This document shows, in pieces, positions 1-9,057 of a DNA stretch of 64,000 nt (position 1 is the stretch's first letter; each line of letters begins with the position of its first letter). Origin of the DNA: Candidatus Peregrinibacteria bacterium (lineage in GTDB: Bacteria; Patescibacteriota; Gracilibacteria; UM-FILTER-43-11). Made by a program: the position numbers and the translations under genes. The stretch is from assembly GCA_016932505.1 (NCBI GenBank), contig JAFGCT010000023.1, forward strand, positions 1-64,000, written 5' to 3'. The notes beneath the pieces are model-generated. The model was not told where the DNA came from and ran no database searches. It saw only the letters and a list, made by a program, of their open reading frames with translations.

Positions 1-144
1 GACCATTATATTCGGAACGACCAAGATTTTGATTATCATATGGATTATATGATTTGGAATATAGATAAGCATAAAATGCCATACGACTGGGAATATATAT
101 TCACAAATGAGAAGTATGAGGATTTGATGGACGATTCTTTTTAA
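1..144 (+). CDS. C-terminal fragment of a Y1/REP-associated-type transposase (truncated by window edge)
   Basis: Frame 1 is open from base 1 to TAA at 142-144: DHYIRNDQDFDYHMDYMIWNIDKHKMPYDWEYIFTNEKYEDLMDDSF. Resembles the C-terminal DHxIRDExDFxxHLDYIHYNPVKH segment of Y1_Tnp-like proteins. Confidence 0.5.
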   Translation, partial: DHYIRNDQDFDYHMDYMIWNIDKHKMPYDWEYIFTNEKYEDLMDDSF

Positions 145-1649
145 ATCAAACTCTCACATGTCATTTCCTCAGGTTTTGGGAGCCCAATCAATTCCAAAAT
201 TGTCGGTGCTATTTGGCATAAACCACCATTTTTAACTGATTTAATTTTATTTTCAGGGTCAGCGATTAGCAATATAACCGGATTCATGGAATGAGCGGGT
301 TTATCTGACCCATCAGAATATTTCATATCATCAGCATTACCATGGTCGCCCGTAAGAAGCATTGTGTAACCAGATGCCATTGCCTGTTCATACAACTCAC
401 CTACAGCCTTATCAACAGCTTCTACGGCTTTTATAGTGGCCTTTAAATCACCCGAATGACCAACAAGGTCGCAATTAGCAAAATTAACAATTATTACATC
501 ATGCTTTGCTACTGCTAAAGCAGCAATAACTTTATTTGTTACTTCCGGTGCGGACATCTCTGGCTTTTCCGCATAACTTGGAACTTTAGGCGAATGAACA
601 AGAATCCTTTCTTCCCCTTTTACCGGATGCTCTACTTGAGAATTAAAGAAAAAAGTTACATGTGCATATTTCTCGGTTTCCGCACAACGTAATTGAGTTT
701 TGCCATTTTCAGCCAACCAATTTGCAAGATTATTTTTTACTTCTGGAACATCAAATACAATAGGTGCATTTTCAGAATACGGCCCCATACAAACAAATTT
801 AACTTCACCGATAGTTCGTTCAAATTTATCAAAATCAGGGTCAACGAATGCAGAAGTAATTTGACGTGTACGATCAGTACGGTAATTAAAAAATATAACA
901 CCATCCCCTTCTTTTATAAGCCCGGATTCATCCAATAAAATCGGTGGCAAATAGTAATCTGACAAATCGGCATCAGATTTATAGTAATAATCAATTGCAG
1001 AAGAATAGTCGCTGAAATTTTCACCTTCACCAGCTGTCATAAGCCGATATGCTTTTTCCGTTCTATTCCAGTTTGTGTCGCGATCCATAGAATAATAACG
1101 ACCAACGATTGTAGCAATTTTACCAACACCTGTTTCGTTTATTTTTAATTCAATTAGCTTTAAGTAACGGGATGCACTTCTTTCTTCAACATCACGGCCA
1201 TCAGTTATGCAATGAATAAAAACTTTTTCCAATTTTTCTTTTGCCGCCCAATCAAGCAAAGTTATTAAATGGTCTATATGTGAGTGAACTCCTTTGTTGG
1301 ATATCATCCCCATAAGATGTAGTGATTTACCAGATTCCTTAACATATTTAAATACATCGACTAATGGTTTCTTTTGAAAAAAAGAACCATCTTTAATACT
1401 GTTATTTATATCAAGTAAAAACTGGGGAACTATTCTGCCTGCACCAATTGTAAAATGGCCAACCTCCGAACCACCCATTGTCCCTTCTGTTAAACCAACA
1501 GCCTCCCCTGTACATTTTAATTTTCCGTAGGGATATTTAGAACGCAATTTATCGATATTAGGTGTATTAGCAAGCGTAATAGCATTACCGGCACCACTCG
1601 GACCTTCGCCAAATCCATCTAAAATTGTTAACAATACTTTTTTGCTCAT
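141..1649 (-). CDS. gpmI: 2,3-bisphosphoglycerate-independent phosphoglycerate mutase
   Basis: ORF with LTILDGFGEG, GGSEVGHFTIGAGR and GDHGNAD motifs. Start trimmed to MSKKVLLTILDGFG; the 15 upstream residues look like leader translation. Confidence 0.95.
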   Translation of the reverse strand: MSKKVLLTILDGFGEGPSGAGNAITLANTPNIDKLRSKYPYGKLKCTGEAVGLTEGTMGGSEVGHFTIGAGRIVPQFLLDINNSIKDGSFFQKKPLVDVFKYVKESGKSLHLMGMISNKGVHSHIDHLITLLDWAAKEKLEKVFIHCITDGRDVEERSASRYLKLIELKINETGVGKIATIVGRYYSMDRDTNWNRTEKAYRLMTAGEGENFSDYSSAIDYYYKSDADLSDYYLPPILLDESGLIKEGDGVIFFNYRTDRTRQITSAFVDPDFDKFERTIGEVKFVCMGPYSENAPIVFDVPEVKNNLANWLAENGKTQLRCAETEKYAHVTFFFNSQVEHPVKGEERILVHSPKVPSYAEKPEMSAPEVTNKVIAALAVAKHDVIIVNFANCDLVGHSGDLKATIKAVEAVDKAVGELYEQAMASGYTMLLTGDHGNADDMKYSDGSDKPAHSMNPVILLIADPENKIKSVKNGGLCQIAPTILELIGLPKPEEMTCESLI

Positions 1650-1699
1650 CAAAATATTTTTATGTTGGTTATAATATAGCATAACAATTAGCATTTTTC

Positions 1700-1754
1700 A
1701 TTTGTGATTTATCATAAGAAAATCATTTCAATCACATAAATCACAGTTCAGACA
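1700..1754. repeat. 55-bp copy of the TGTCTGAAC-ended repeat element
   Basis: Exact reverse complement of 6072-6126. Confidence 0.85.
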
Positions 1755-1784
1755 GAATCATTTAATTACAAATTTAACGTATTT

Positions 1785-1820
1785 AAAAAAGCGGGGGGGA
1801 AGCGCAAGCCTTCCACCCCC
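1785..1820 (-). terminator. Rho-independent terminator (minus strand)
   Basis: Minus strand GGGGGTGGAAG-gcttgcg-CTTCCCCCCCGC followed by TTTTTT. Confidence 0.8.
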
Positions 1821-2352
1821 ATAATGTACGGAGAAGTTTGAAAATGTGATTGAAAAAAAGAATTTGAAGGAGAAGTGCCCGTTTTAAATTGTGCAAGAGT
1901 GCCTAATACTCCACGATAGCTGCGGAATTAGGCGCGGCCGGCGACGATAGCTTCGATTTTGTTGGAGGCGACGATAACTTCGGCGATGGTCAACGAACCT
2001 CTTCTTTTTTTGTGAAGTGTTGCCGTACTGTTCGCCGCTTTTGCCTTCGATGTGCCCATTCGTTCCGTCATGTCGTCTTGCCAGTGTCTCATCATCCTAC
2101 TCCATTCTTGGTTCAGCACACCTCGTGCACTGCACCGGTTGTGACTATCATCCCCATCAGGGATAACAGTCGTTTCAATTCACACCAAAACAAAAGTATC
2201 GGAAGTCACTTGGACTCTTTCCGCCACTTATGCAAAGGTGCTTTTTATACGCTCAAAAAAATAAACGCACAAAACACACCTTTACTAAAGCTTAATTTTT
2301 AGCAGAAAACATTTTTGTTTTTGGGTGTAAGCCATTTTCAAAGATCATGTAC
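1791..2352 (-). ncRNA. Candidate structured non-coding RNA of unknown family
   Basis: Minus-strand TTGACA-N16-TATTAT promoter (2387..2360), terminator at 1785-1820, locally GC-rich, no convincing protein, strong hairpins at 1901-1933, 2110-2136, 2143-2171 and 2200-2223 with G.U pairs only on the minus strand. Confidence 0.6.
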
Positions 2353-2359
2353 TGAAACG

Positions 2360-2387
2360 ATAATATATAATATTAAAAAAGTGTCAA
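2360..2387 (-). promoter_or_regulatory. Sigma70-like promoter for the minus-strand RNA unit
   Basis: Reverse complement reads TTGACA (2387-2382), 16-nt spacer, TATTAT (2365-2360). Confidence 0.6.
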
Positions 2388-2492
2388 ATTTTTTAACTCA
2401 AATTCAAATTCATAGTCTCAAGTCTCCAATTTCAATCTTGCACCAATCCGCACAATAAAGTATTATTTAAGCTATCAACCACAAAAAAATCT

Positions 2493-4655
2493 ATGCTGGA
2501 TAAAGTCACAATAGGTGAAATTATTAAAGGCGCTAAAAAGTATCTCCCTCATGTGGATGAGAAACGCGTGTTAAAAGCATACGAAATTGCAAAAAAAGCT
2601 CATAAAGGTCAAAAGAGGGCATCGGGTGAACCCTATATTAATCATCCGTTAAATGTAGCAAAAATACTTATAGATTTAAAACCAGATGAAGATTCAATAA
2701 TAGCCGCACTTCTTCACGATGTTATTGAAGATACAGAAATGAAAGTTGATGAGCTAAGTGAAATTTTTGGTGAAAGTATTGTGCCTCTTCTTAATGGCAT
2801 GGAAAAACTTAAAAATGTTTATTATAGAGGTCGTGAAAGGCAAATAGAAAATCTGAGAAAAATGTTCATCGCTATGTCGAATGACATTAGAGTAATTCTT
2901 ATAAAACTTGCGGACAGACTTCATAATATGAGGACATTGGAGTTTTTGAGAGAGGAAAAACAAAAGATTATTGCAAAAGAAACCCTAACTGTTTATTCCC
3001 CTATTGCTGGTAGACTGGGTATTTTCCGCATAAAAAATGAATTGGACAATCTTTCGTTTATGTATCTACATCCTGAGGATTACAAAAGGATAAATGAGGA
3101 TATGAAAAAATATGCGGGCAAACAAATGAACGTAATTAAAAAATGTAAAAACATACTGGCTAAATCTTTAAAAAAAGCAAAAATCGAAGCAAAACTAGAA
3201 GGAAGAGTTAAACACCTGTACAGCATAAGTAAAAAACTTAAAGCAAAGGATAAAAATTATATTTCGGAGCTATATGATATTTTTGCGCTTAGAATAATTG
3301 TAAAAGATGAAGCGACTTGCTATCAGACTTTAGGAATGATTCATAAAAACTGGATGCCTTTACCAAGGCGATTTAAGGATTATATAGGACACCCAAAACC
3401 AAATGGATATCAGAGTCTTCATACAACGGTTATAGGTATTGTTCCAGACCTAAGAAATCAACCTATTGAAATTCAAATTAGATCTGAAGATATGAACGTT
3501 GTAGCGAAATTCGGAATAGCGGCTCACTGGCAATATAAAGAAAAAAGTGGATATTCGATTGCAGTACCTGAAGATAAATTAAAATGGATTCAAAGCCTTG
3601 TAAGCGTTCATGAGCATCTGAAAAACAATACGGAATTTACGGAAGCTCTGAGTATGGATATTTTCCATGACCGTATTTTTGTACTTACACCAAAGGCAGA
3701 TGTATTGGATTTACCAAGTGATGCCACACCAATTGATTTTGCTTACAGTATTCACACTGACATTGGACATAGGTGCAAGGGGGCAAAGGTAAACAACAAA
3801 ATAGTACCCCTTGATTACAAATTAAAAAACGGGGAGGTTATTGAAATTATTACTTCTAATAAATCTGAGCCAAATCGCTACTGGCTTTCTTTTGCAAAAA
3901 CAACACATGCACAAAACAGAATCAAACAATGGTTTAATTCACAAGATAAAGACAATCTGATTAAGATTGGAAAGGAGATGATTAACAAACATTTAAAACG
4001 GTTTGAGCAAAAGCCACTTGGCCCGGGTTTAACTATTTTAAGAAAATACAGCGACAAAAAAATGACCGTAAGGGAACGTGAAGAGCTACTAGAAAAAGTG
4101 GGTAATGGCTCAGTGGATGTTATGGCGGTTATTAACAAAATCATTCCACCAGAAAAGGTAATGAAAAAAACTCCGCAAGCGAAAATGGTAAAAGAAGTTT
4201 TAAGCGAAGGAGTAAAACTGGATAAATCAGCAGAAGTTTTAATTACAGGAGAAAAAGGTTATTTCACGCAAATTGCTACCTGCTGTAAACCTAAGCCACC
4301 TGATAACATTGTAGGCTATGTTACTCGCGGAAGAGGAATTACAATTCATAAAAAAGGATGTAAAGCACTGCTTGGCCATACAGATGATAGATTAATTGGT
4401 GCATCATGGAATATTGAAAAAAATGCCGAATACAACGCCAAATTGCTTATAAAAAGACAATCTCGAATAGGAATGCTTAGGGATATAGCGGACATTTTTG
4501 CGGTTCAGGGCCTTCCTATTATGGATATACAAAATTACAAAGACACATCGGAAATGATGATAGCTGCAAACTTTGATAGCCTTGAAAAACTAGACTTAGT
4601 AATACAGCAATTAGAAGCGATTCCGGGAATATTTAAAGTGAAAGAAGTAAGTTAA
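2493..4655 (+). CDS. rel: RelA/SpoT-family (p)ppGpp synthetase/hydrolase
   Basis: HD domain (HDVIEDT), synthetase motif (GHPKPNGYQSLHTTV), TGS domain (VLDLPSDATPIDFAYSIHTDIGHRCKGAKVN), C-terminal ACT-like region. Confidence 0.96.
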   Translation: MLDKVTIGEIIKGAKKYLPHVDEKRVLKAYEIAKKAHKGQKRASGEPYINHPLNVAKILIDLKPDEDSIIAALLHDVIEDTEMKVDELSEIFGESIVPLLNGMEKLKNVYYRGRERQIENLRKMFIAMSNDIRVILIKLADRLHNMRTLEFLREEKQKIIAKETLTVYSPIAGRLGIFRIKNELDNLSFMYLHPEDYKRINEDMKKYAGKQMNVIKKCKNILAKSLKKAKIEAKLEGRVKHLYSISKKLKAKDKNYISELYDIFALRIIVKDEATCYQTLGMIHKNWMPLPRRFKDYIGHPKPNGYQSLHTTVIGIVPDLRNQPIEIQIRSEDMNVVAKFGIAAHWQYKEKSGYSIAVPEDKLKWIQSLVSVHEHLKNNTEFTEALSMDIFHDRIFVLTPKADVLDLPSDATPIDFAYSIHTDIGHRCKGAKVNNKIVPLDYKLKNGEVIEIITSNKSEPNRYWLSFAKTTHAQNRIKQWFNSQDKDNLIKIGKEMINKHLKRFEQKPLGPGLTILRKYSDKKMTVREREELLEKVGNGSVDVMAVINKIIPPEKVMKKTPQAKMVKEVLSEGVKLDKSAEVLITGEKGYFTQIATCCKPKPPDNIVGYVTRGRGITIHKKGCKALLGHTDDRLIGASWNIEKNAEYNAKLLIKRQSRIGMLRDIADIFAVQGLPIMDIQNYKDTSEMMIAANFDSLEKLDLVIQQLEAIPGIFKVKEVS

Positions 4656-4756
4656 AGTCACCCCGTCATTTCGTCATCTCATCGTTTCGTCACCCCGTTG
4701 CTACGCGGTTTGATTTATGATAAACTACCTGCACTTGTATTAATTATTATAGACAC

Positions 4757-6046
4757 ATGAAAGCTACAATTAAAAAACTAGAAAAATCTCAAGTTGAGAT
4801 TACTATCACTGTTTCTTACGAAGAATATGAAAAAGGGGAGAAAAAAGCTCTTCAGGAATTGAGTAAGGAAGTAAAGGTGGACGGATTCAGAGCAGGGCAT
4901 ATGCCAGAAGAAATGATAAGAAAGCATGTTGATGAAAAAACTATTCAAGCTGTTACCCTAGAAAACATTATTCCTATTACTTATACGGATGCCGTAAAAG
5001 AACACGATGTTCATGTAATAGCCCAACCTAAAGTGGATATTAAATCACCTATTAAAAAACAAGGTGATGATTTTGTATATACAGCAGTTGTTGCTGTTAT
5101 GCCAGAAGTTAAAGTGGGAGATTATTCAAAGATTAAAGTTGAAAAACCTAAAATAAAAGTTGAAAAAAAACAGGTTGAAGATACTATTAAAATGATTGTC
5201 GACCGTTTTGCTGAATGGGCAGATGTTAAAAGAAAAGCTAAAGAAGGTGATAGGGTAGAAATTACTTTTGAAGGTTTTGATGAAAACGGAAAAGCTATAG
5301 AGAACACAGCAAGTAAAAATCACCCACTAATACTAGGAAGTAAGACAATGGTGCCCGGTTTTGAAGATGCTGTTATAGGTATGGAAATAGGCGAAGAAAA
5401 GGAATTTGAAGTTACTTTCCCAAAGGAATACCATGCACCAGTAATGCAGGGTAAAAAAGTAAAATTTAAATTGAGCCTGGGAAGAGTTGAAGAAAAGAAA
5501 GAGCAGAAATTGGATGAAACAATGATTGAGAAAGTAACTGGTCAAAAACAAAGTGTTGATGAATTTAAAAAACGTGTAGAAGAAGATTTACTTTCAGAAA
5601 TGAGTCAAAGAGCACAACGTGACCACGACAACGCTGTTGTACAGGAAATAATCAAAATAACAAAAGCCGATTTACCCGATGAGCTTGTTAATGATGAAAT
5701 TGAACATATGAAAGAGGAACAAAAAGGAAGAGTGAAACAACAGGGGATTACATGGGAACAATATCTTGAGCACATTAAAAAGAGTGAAGAGGATTTCGCC
5801 AAAGACCATAAAGAAGCTGCTGAACAAAGACTTCTTGCCCGCTTTGGTGTAAGCCATATAATTAAAGATTCAAAAGTAGCTGTTACTGATGAAGAGGTGG
5901 ATAAAAAATTGGAAGAAATGATCGGCAATTATCCTAAAGAACAACATAAAGCATTTAAAGAACACTACAAAAAAGGGTCAGATAATTATGTAAGCCTTAA
6001 AAACAACATGGCCGCAGATAAACTGATTAGTATGCTAACAAAGTAG
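4757..6046 (+). CDS. tig: Trigger factor (peptidyl-prolyl isomerase chaperone)
   Basis: Ribosome-binding-like N-terminus (VDGFRAGHMPEEMI), FKBP-like middle, helical C-terminus; about 430 aa. Confidence 0.93.
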   Translation: MKATIKKLEKSQVEITITVSYEEYEKGEKKALQELSKEVKVDGFRAGHMPEEMIRKHVDEKTIQAVTLENIIPITYTDAVKEHDVHVIAQPKVDIKSPIKKQGDDFVYTAVVAVMPEVKVGDYSKIKVEKPKIKVEKKQVEDTIKMIVDRFAEWADVKRKAKEGDRVEITFEGFDENGKAIENTASKNHPLILGSKTMVPGFEDAVIGMEIGEEKEFEVTFPKEYHAPVMQGKKVKFKLSLGRVEEKKEQKLDETMIEKVTGQKQSVDEFKKRVEEDLLSEMSQRAQRDHDNAVVQEIIKITKADLPDELVNDEIEHMKEEQKGRVKQQGITWEQYLEHIKKSEEDFAKDHKEAAEQRLLARFGVSHIIKDSKVAVTDEEVDKKLEEMIGNYPKEQHKAFKEHYKKGSDNYVSLKNNMAADKLISMLTK

Positions 6047-6187
6047 TGTCTGAACTGTGATGAATTATTACTGTCTGAACTGTGATTTATGTGATTGAAA
6101 TGATTTTCTTATGATAAATCACAAATCACAAATGATAAATGATAAATGATAAATGATAAATCACAAATCACAAATCACAAATGATAA
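6047..6187. repeat. TGTCTGAAC-ended repeat element plus CACAAAT/GATAAAT tandem tract
   Basis: TGTCTGAACTGTGAT at 6047 and 6072; 6072-6126 is an exact inverted copy of 1700-1754; then tandem aaatcac/gataaat units to the next gene. Confidence 0.8.
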
Positions 6188-6188
6188 A

Positions 6189-6722
6189 TTACCCCTTCTT
6201 TTCCTCCTCCCTTAATTCCTTAATCGCCTTTTGAATTTGTTCATCAGTTTTTTGGAACTCAAGCTGCCATGCATTAAAGTATTTTTCAGCTTCTTTGCGA
6301 TTACCCGCCTTGATGTGTGACCAAGTAATATTGCGTAAATATTTAGCTTCAAAATATTCATCTACAAGGCGTTGGTACATAGCAATTGCTTTATCGTATT
6401 CCCCTACTTCATCATAAAGCTTGCCAAGATTGTTTAAAATTGCCAGTGTTTTATGGCCTTCAGCCAAAACATCTTCGTATACTTTAATTGCCTTACCTAA
6501 TTCACCTAGTTCCATATAAGAACGTGCTAATTCAACGATTTGATCAGCAGCAATTTGTCCTTCCGATCCTTCAAAATTTTTGATTTCATCCTTTAACTCG
6601 CTAATTCTTGTCTTTGTTGCACTAATTTCATCATTTGATAAATCCACATCGACTTTATACGAAAAACCACATGATGAAAGAAATATAATAGCTGTAATGA
6701 GTAACGGAACTAGTTTTTTCAT
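6189..6722 (-). CDS. TPR-containing putative lipoprotein
   Basis: Lipobox-like signal (MKKLVPLLITAIIFLSSCGFS) and TPR pattern (AIKVYEDVLAEGHKTLAILNNLGKLYDEVGEYDKAIAMYQRLVDEY). Confidence 0.75.
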   Translation of the reverse strand: MKKLVPLLITAIIFLSSCGFSYKVDVDLSNDEISATKTRISELKDEIKNFEGSEGQIAADQIVELARSYMELGELGKAIKVYEDVLAEGHKTLAILNNLGKLYDEVGEYDKAIAMYQRLVDEYFEAKYLRNITWSHIKAGNRKEAEKYFNAWQLEFQKTDEQIQKAIKELREEEKKG

Positions 6723-6813
6723 TTTATTTAATAAAAAATTAAGAGTAACAAGATATAATTATATGGTTTTAAATTTAGGATTTCAAGTTTAGAATTCATT
6801 GGTCATTGAAAAC

Positions 6814-7992
6814 CTAATCAAGAAAATAAGAAACTCTATCAATCGCTTTCCCAAGTGCAGGACAATAACTAGCTGGCTCAGAAGCATTAACACAATTATC
6901 ATCATATCTTTCCTGTGGATACTTTCTGCGTATTTCCATAAGGTGCAAATCATATTCAGTAAGGTTGGTATCAACTTCGGACTTACCTGTAATATCCTGA
7001 GCGTATACAAGGTCTATTCTGGCCCATAGGCAAGCAGAATCATTTATAGCGGCTGGAACACCTCCACGCATACATTTAATGCTATAACGGATTTTATAGT
7101 AGTTTAAAAGACGATTTAACTCAGCAGATTCGGACTCTTCCTCCATCAGCTCCTCAACTGGCTCCTCAACTGGCTCCTCAACTGGCTCCTCAACTGGCTC
7201 CTCAACTGGCTCCTCTGGGTTTAAATCAACCTGCACTGATGTCATTGTGGAATTTCTGCTATCAAGTGTATAAAGCTCATATTTTATAACATCACCCTCT
7301 TGAACATTTGTATCTGTGTATTCAACTGACCCCCAATTTTCAAAAACAAATTCCCCGGAAGTTTTACCGGCTCGAGTTACAAATCTTTTTAAAGTAAAAC
7401 CCGCAAAATCATAATCAATTGGCTCTTCCCATGTTAGAGTAACTGATTTTTTATCATTAGCTACGGTATATTGAAAATTTGGAGCAGCAAAAGGCGGTGT
7501 ATTATCAGATTTAACAATATCATCAGTAACATAATATGTAGAAACATCATAGGCATCCGCTACATAATCACCTGTTAAATCAAGACCAAAAAACTGCTGA
7601 CCTACGGTTTTTTGATAAATTCTCATATGAATACCTGCTATTGTCACTTCTTCATCCTTAGCTAAATCCTCCAGTACAGGAATATGAAGAATTTTATAAC
7701 CATTTATATAGGTAGGGTCTATAACGGCTGATATTTTGCCATTAGTAACAGCCGAACCCGTAGCATTTAAAATTGCGATGTCATCCCACATTACCTCTGG
7801 ATTGGATTCAAGGATAATATTAATCCCATTCTCAGCATTAATTTCACCATCTACATCCGCCTTTAAATAAATTTGATTGATCTCCTTACTTTCATTTATG
7901 TAAAACTTATTGCCATTAGAATTCATAAATATAGCAAAGGTACTTGTCGGGAATACTAGTAAAGCAATTAAAAGTGATATTAGTTTTTTCAT
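6814..7992 (-). CDS. Secreted protein with FN3-like domain and EEPV repeat linker
   Basis: Signal peptide, FN3-like segment (KKSVTLTWEEPIDYDFAGFTLKR...), tandem EEPV linker, C-terminal region with conserved-looking cysteines. Confidence 0.65.
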   Translation of the reverse strand: MKKLISLLIALLVFPTSTFAIFMNSNGNKFYINESKEINQIYLKADVDGEINAENGINIILESNPEVMWDDIAILNATGSAVTNGKISAVIDPTYINGYKILHIPVLEDLAKDEEVTIAGIHMRIYQKTVGQQFFGLDLTGDYVADAYDVSTYYVTDDIVKSDNTPPFAAPNFQYTVANDKKSVTLTWEEPIDYDFAGFTLKRFVTRAGKTSGEFVFENWGSVEYTDTNVQEGDVIKYELYTLDSRNSTMTSVQVDLNPEEPVEEPVEEPVEEPVEEPVEELMEEESESAELNRLLNYYKIRYSIKCMRGGVPAAINDSACLWARIDLVYAQDITGKSEVDTNLTEYDLHLMEIRRKYPQERYDDNCVNASEPASYCPALGKAIDRVSYFLD

Positions 7993-8188
7993 AGGTAGTA
8001 GCGAGTTACGCGTTCCGAATGAAACGCACTCCGATGTTACATCGAAGGAAGTAAAATGAGGATTCCGATGTAAAAATTTCAGAATAAATTTTTATAATCG
8101 GAAAGTGTAACCCTATTGGGTGTTTTAGTTAGTGGTTTTATTGTAGCAAAAATATTGACCAAATACCACTTTCTTATTATCTGGATTA

Positions 8189-8878
8189 TTAATGATTATT
8201 CCTATCTCTATCCCACATCTGCGGGTTGTAATAAATATATTCTTGGATTTTGAGTAATTCTTTGTCATTGGTAATTATGTGGTCGTAAAATCGTGATTGC
8301 CATTGGAAGTTTGGGTATTTTTTATGTATTTCAAATACCGTTCGACCTTTAAACCAACGTATAATTTCACCCAATGACCCCTTGCCCATTGGATTATGAC
8401 ATCTTGTGACACCACCCGTAGAGACGCGATTAATCGCGTCTCTACGTTGGATTGACGATGATTGTGGTTTATCAATCGCCTCACCCCAATCACCCGCCCC
8501 CACGATGGATGTTATATCGTTTTGTGGTTTATCAATCGCCTCACCCCAATCACCCGTCCCCACGGTGGATGTTATATCGTTTTGTGGTTTATCAATTATT
8601 ATAATCCCATGAACATGGTTTGGCATTATCACCCATTCGTCCAATCGGACGTTTTTAAAATGATTTGGTATTTCCTGCCAATATTTTGTTGCGATACATC
8701 CAATTTCATTCAACCCCATAACAAAATTCCGCACTTCACCAAAATGATTCACCATTTTTTTGGTGCATATTGTTATAAAATACCAACCATCATTGGAATA
8801 ATCCCAATTCGGTAATCGGGTGGACTTGATACGGAATTTTTCTTTATACAAAATTTTATCTAATTCTTGTTTATACAT
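8189..8878 (-). CDS. REP-associated tyrosine transposase (RAYT, Y1_Tnp family)
   Basis: HUH motif in MPNHVHGIIII; IRWFKGR...NFQWQSRFYDHIITNDKELLKIQEYIYYNPQMW is the typical RAYT C-terminus. Confidence 0.9.
   Translation of the reverse strand: MYKQELDKILYKEKFRIKSTRLPNWDYSNDGWYFITICTKKMVNHFGEVRNFVMGLNEIGCIATKYWQEIPNHFKNVRLDEWVIMPNHVHGIIIIDKPQNDITSTVGTGDWGEAIDKPQNDITSIVGAGDWGEAIDKPQSSSIQRRDAINRVSTGGVTRCHNPMGKGSLGEIIRWFKGRTVFEIHKKYPNFQWQSRFYDHIITNDKELLKIQEYIYYNPQMWDRDRNNH
8417..8446. repeat. Perfect 30-bp REP-like palindrome inside the RAYT ORF
   Basis: CGTAGAGACGCGATTAATCGCGTCTCTACG is its own reverse complement. Confidence 0.9.
8461..8597. repeat. 60-bp in-frame tandem repeat (2.3 copies) inside the RAYT ORF
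   Basis: 8461-8520 and 8521-8580 near-identical, third partial; encodes IDKPQNDITS(T/I)VG(T/A)GDWGEA. Confidence 0.9.
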
Positions 8879-8966
8879 AATAATTCATTTAAATACTACT
8901 TAAGATACACATCTTAATCAGCTTCCAATATATTGTCAAAAAAATAACCAAACCCCCACATAACAA

Positions 8967-9003
8967 AAAACCCCTCTCTGCCCGCAGGCAGAAAGGGGTT
9001 TTC
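8967..9003 (-). terminator. Terminator of the S-layer gene
   Basis: AAACCCCTcTCTGCCcgcaGGCAGAaAGGGGTTTT; T-run on the minus strand just beyond the stop at 9058. Confidence 0.8.
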
Positions 9004-9057
9004 GTTTGTAGTTAATTCTCAAATTAATCTACATAACAAATCACTTAGTGACTAATA

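Noticed and set aside
1928-2119. 63-aa minus-strand ORF with a prepilin-like stretch (KKRRG-SLTIAEVIVA)
   Set aside because: The Glu is at +6 rather than +5 and the rest is not hydrophobic. The ORF lies within the strongly structured RNA candidate, so it is probably not a pilin.
2012-2302. 96-aa plus-strand ORF
   Set aside because: Antisense to the candidate RNA, with no recognisable protein features.
2200-2340. Possible RNase P RNA signatures (GGCGGAAAGAGTCC; GAAAATGGCTTACA)
   Set aside because: The order is reversed relative to P4 in RNase P, spacing is wrong, and the GGAAA segment is accounted for by a local hairpin. Not enough to call RNase P or a permuted form.
6115-6187. CRISPR-like array from repeated AAATCACAAATC units
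   Set aside because: Units are short and contiguous without unique spacers, and there are no cas genes. It is a simple tandem repeat.
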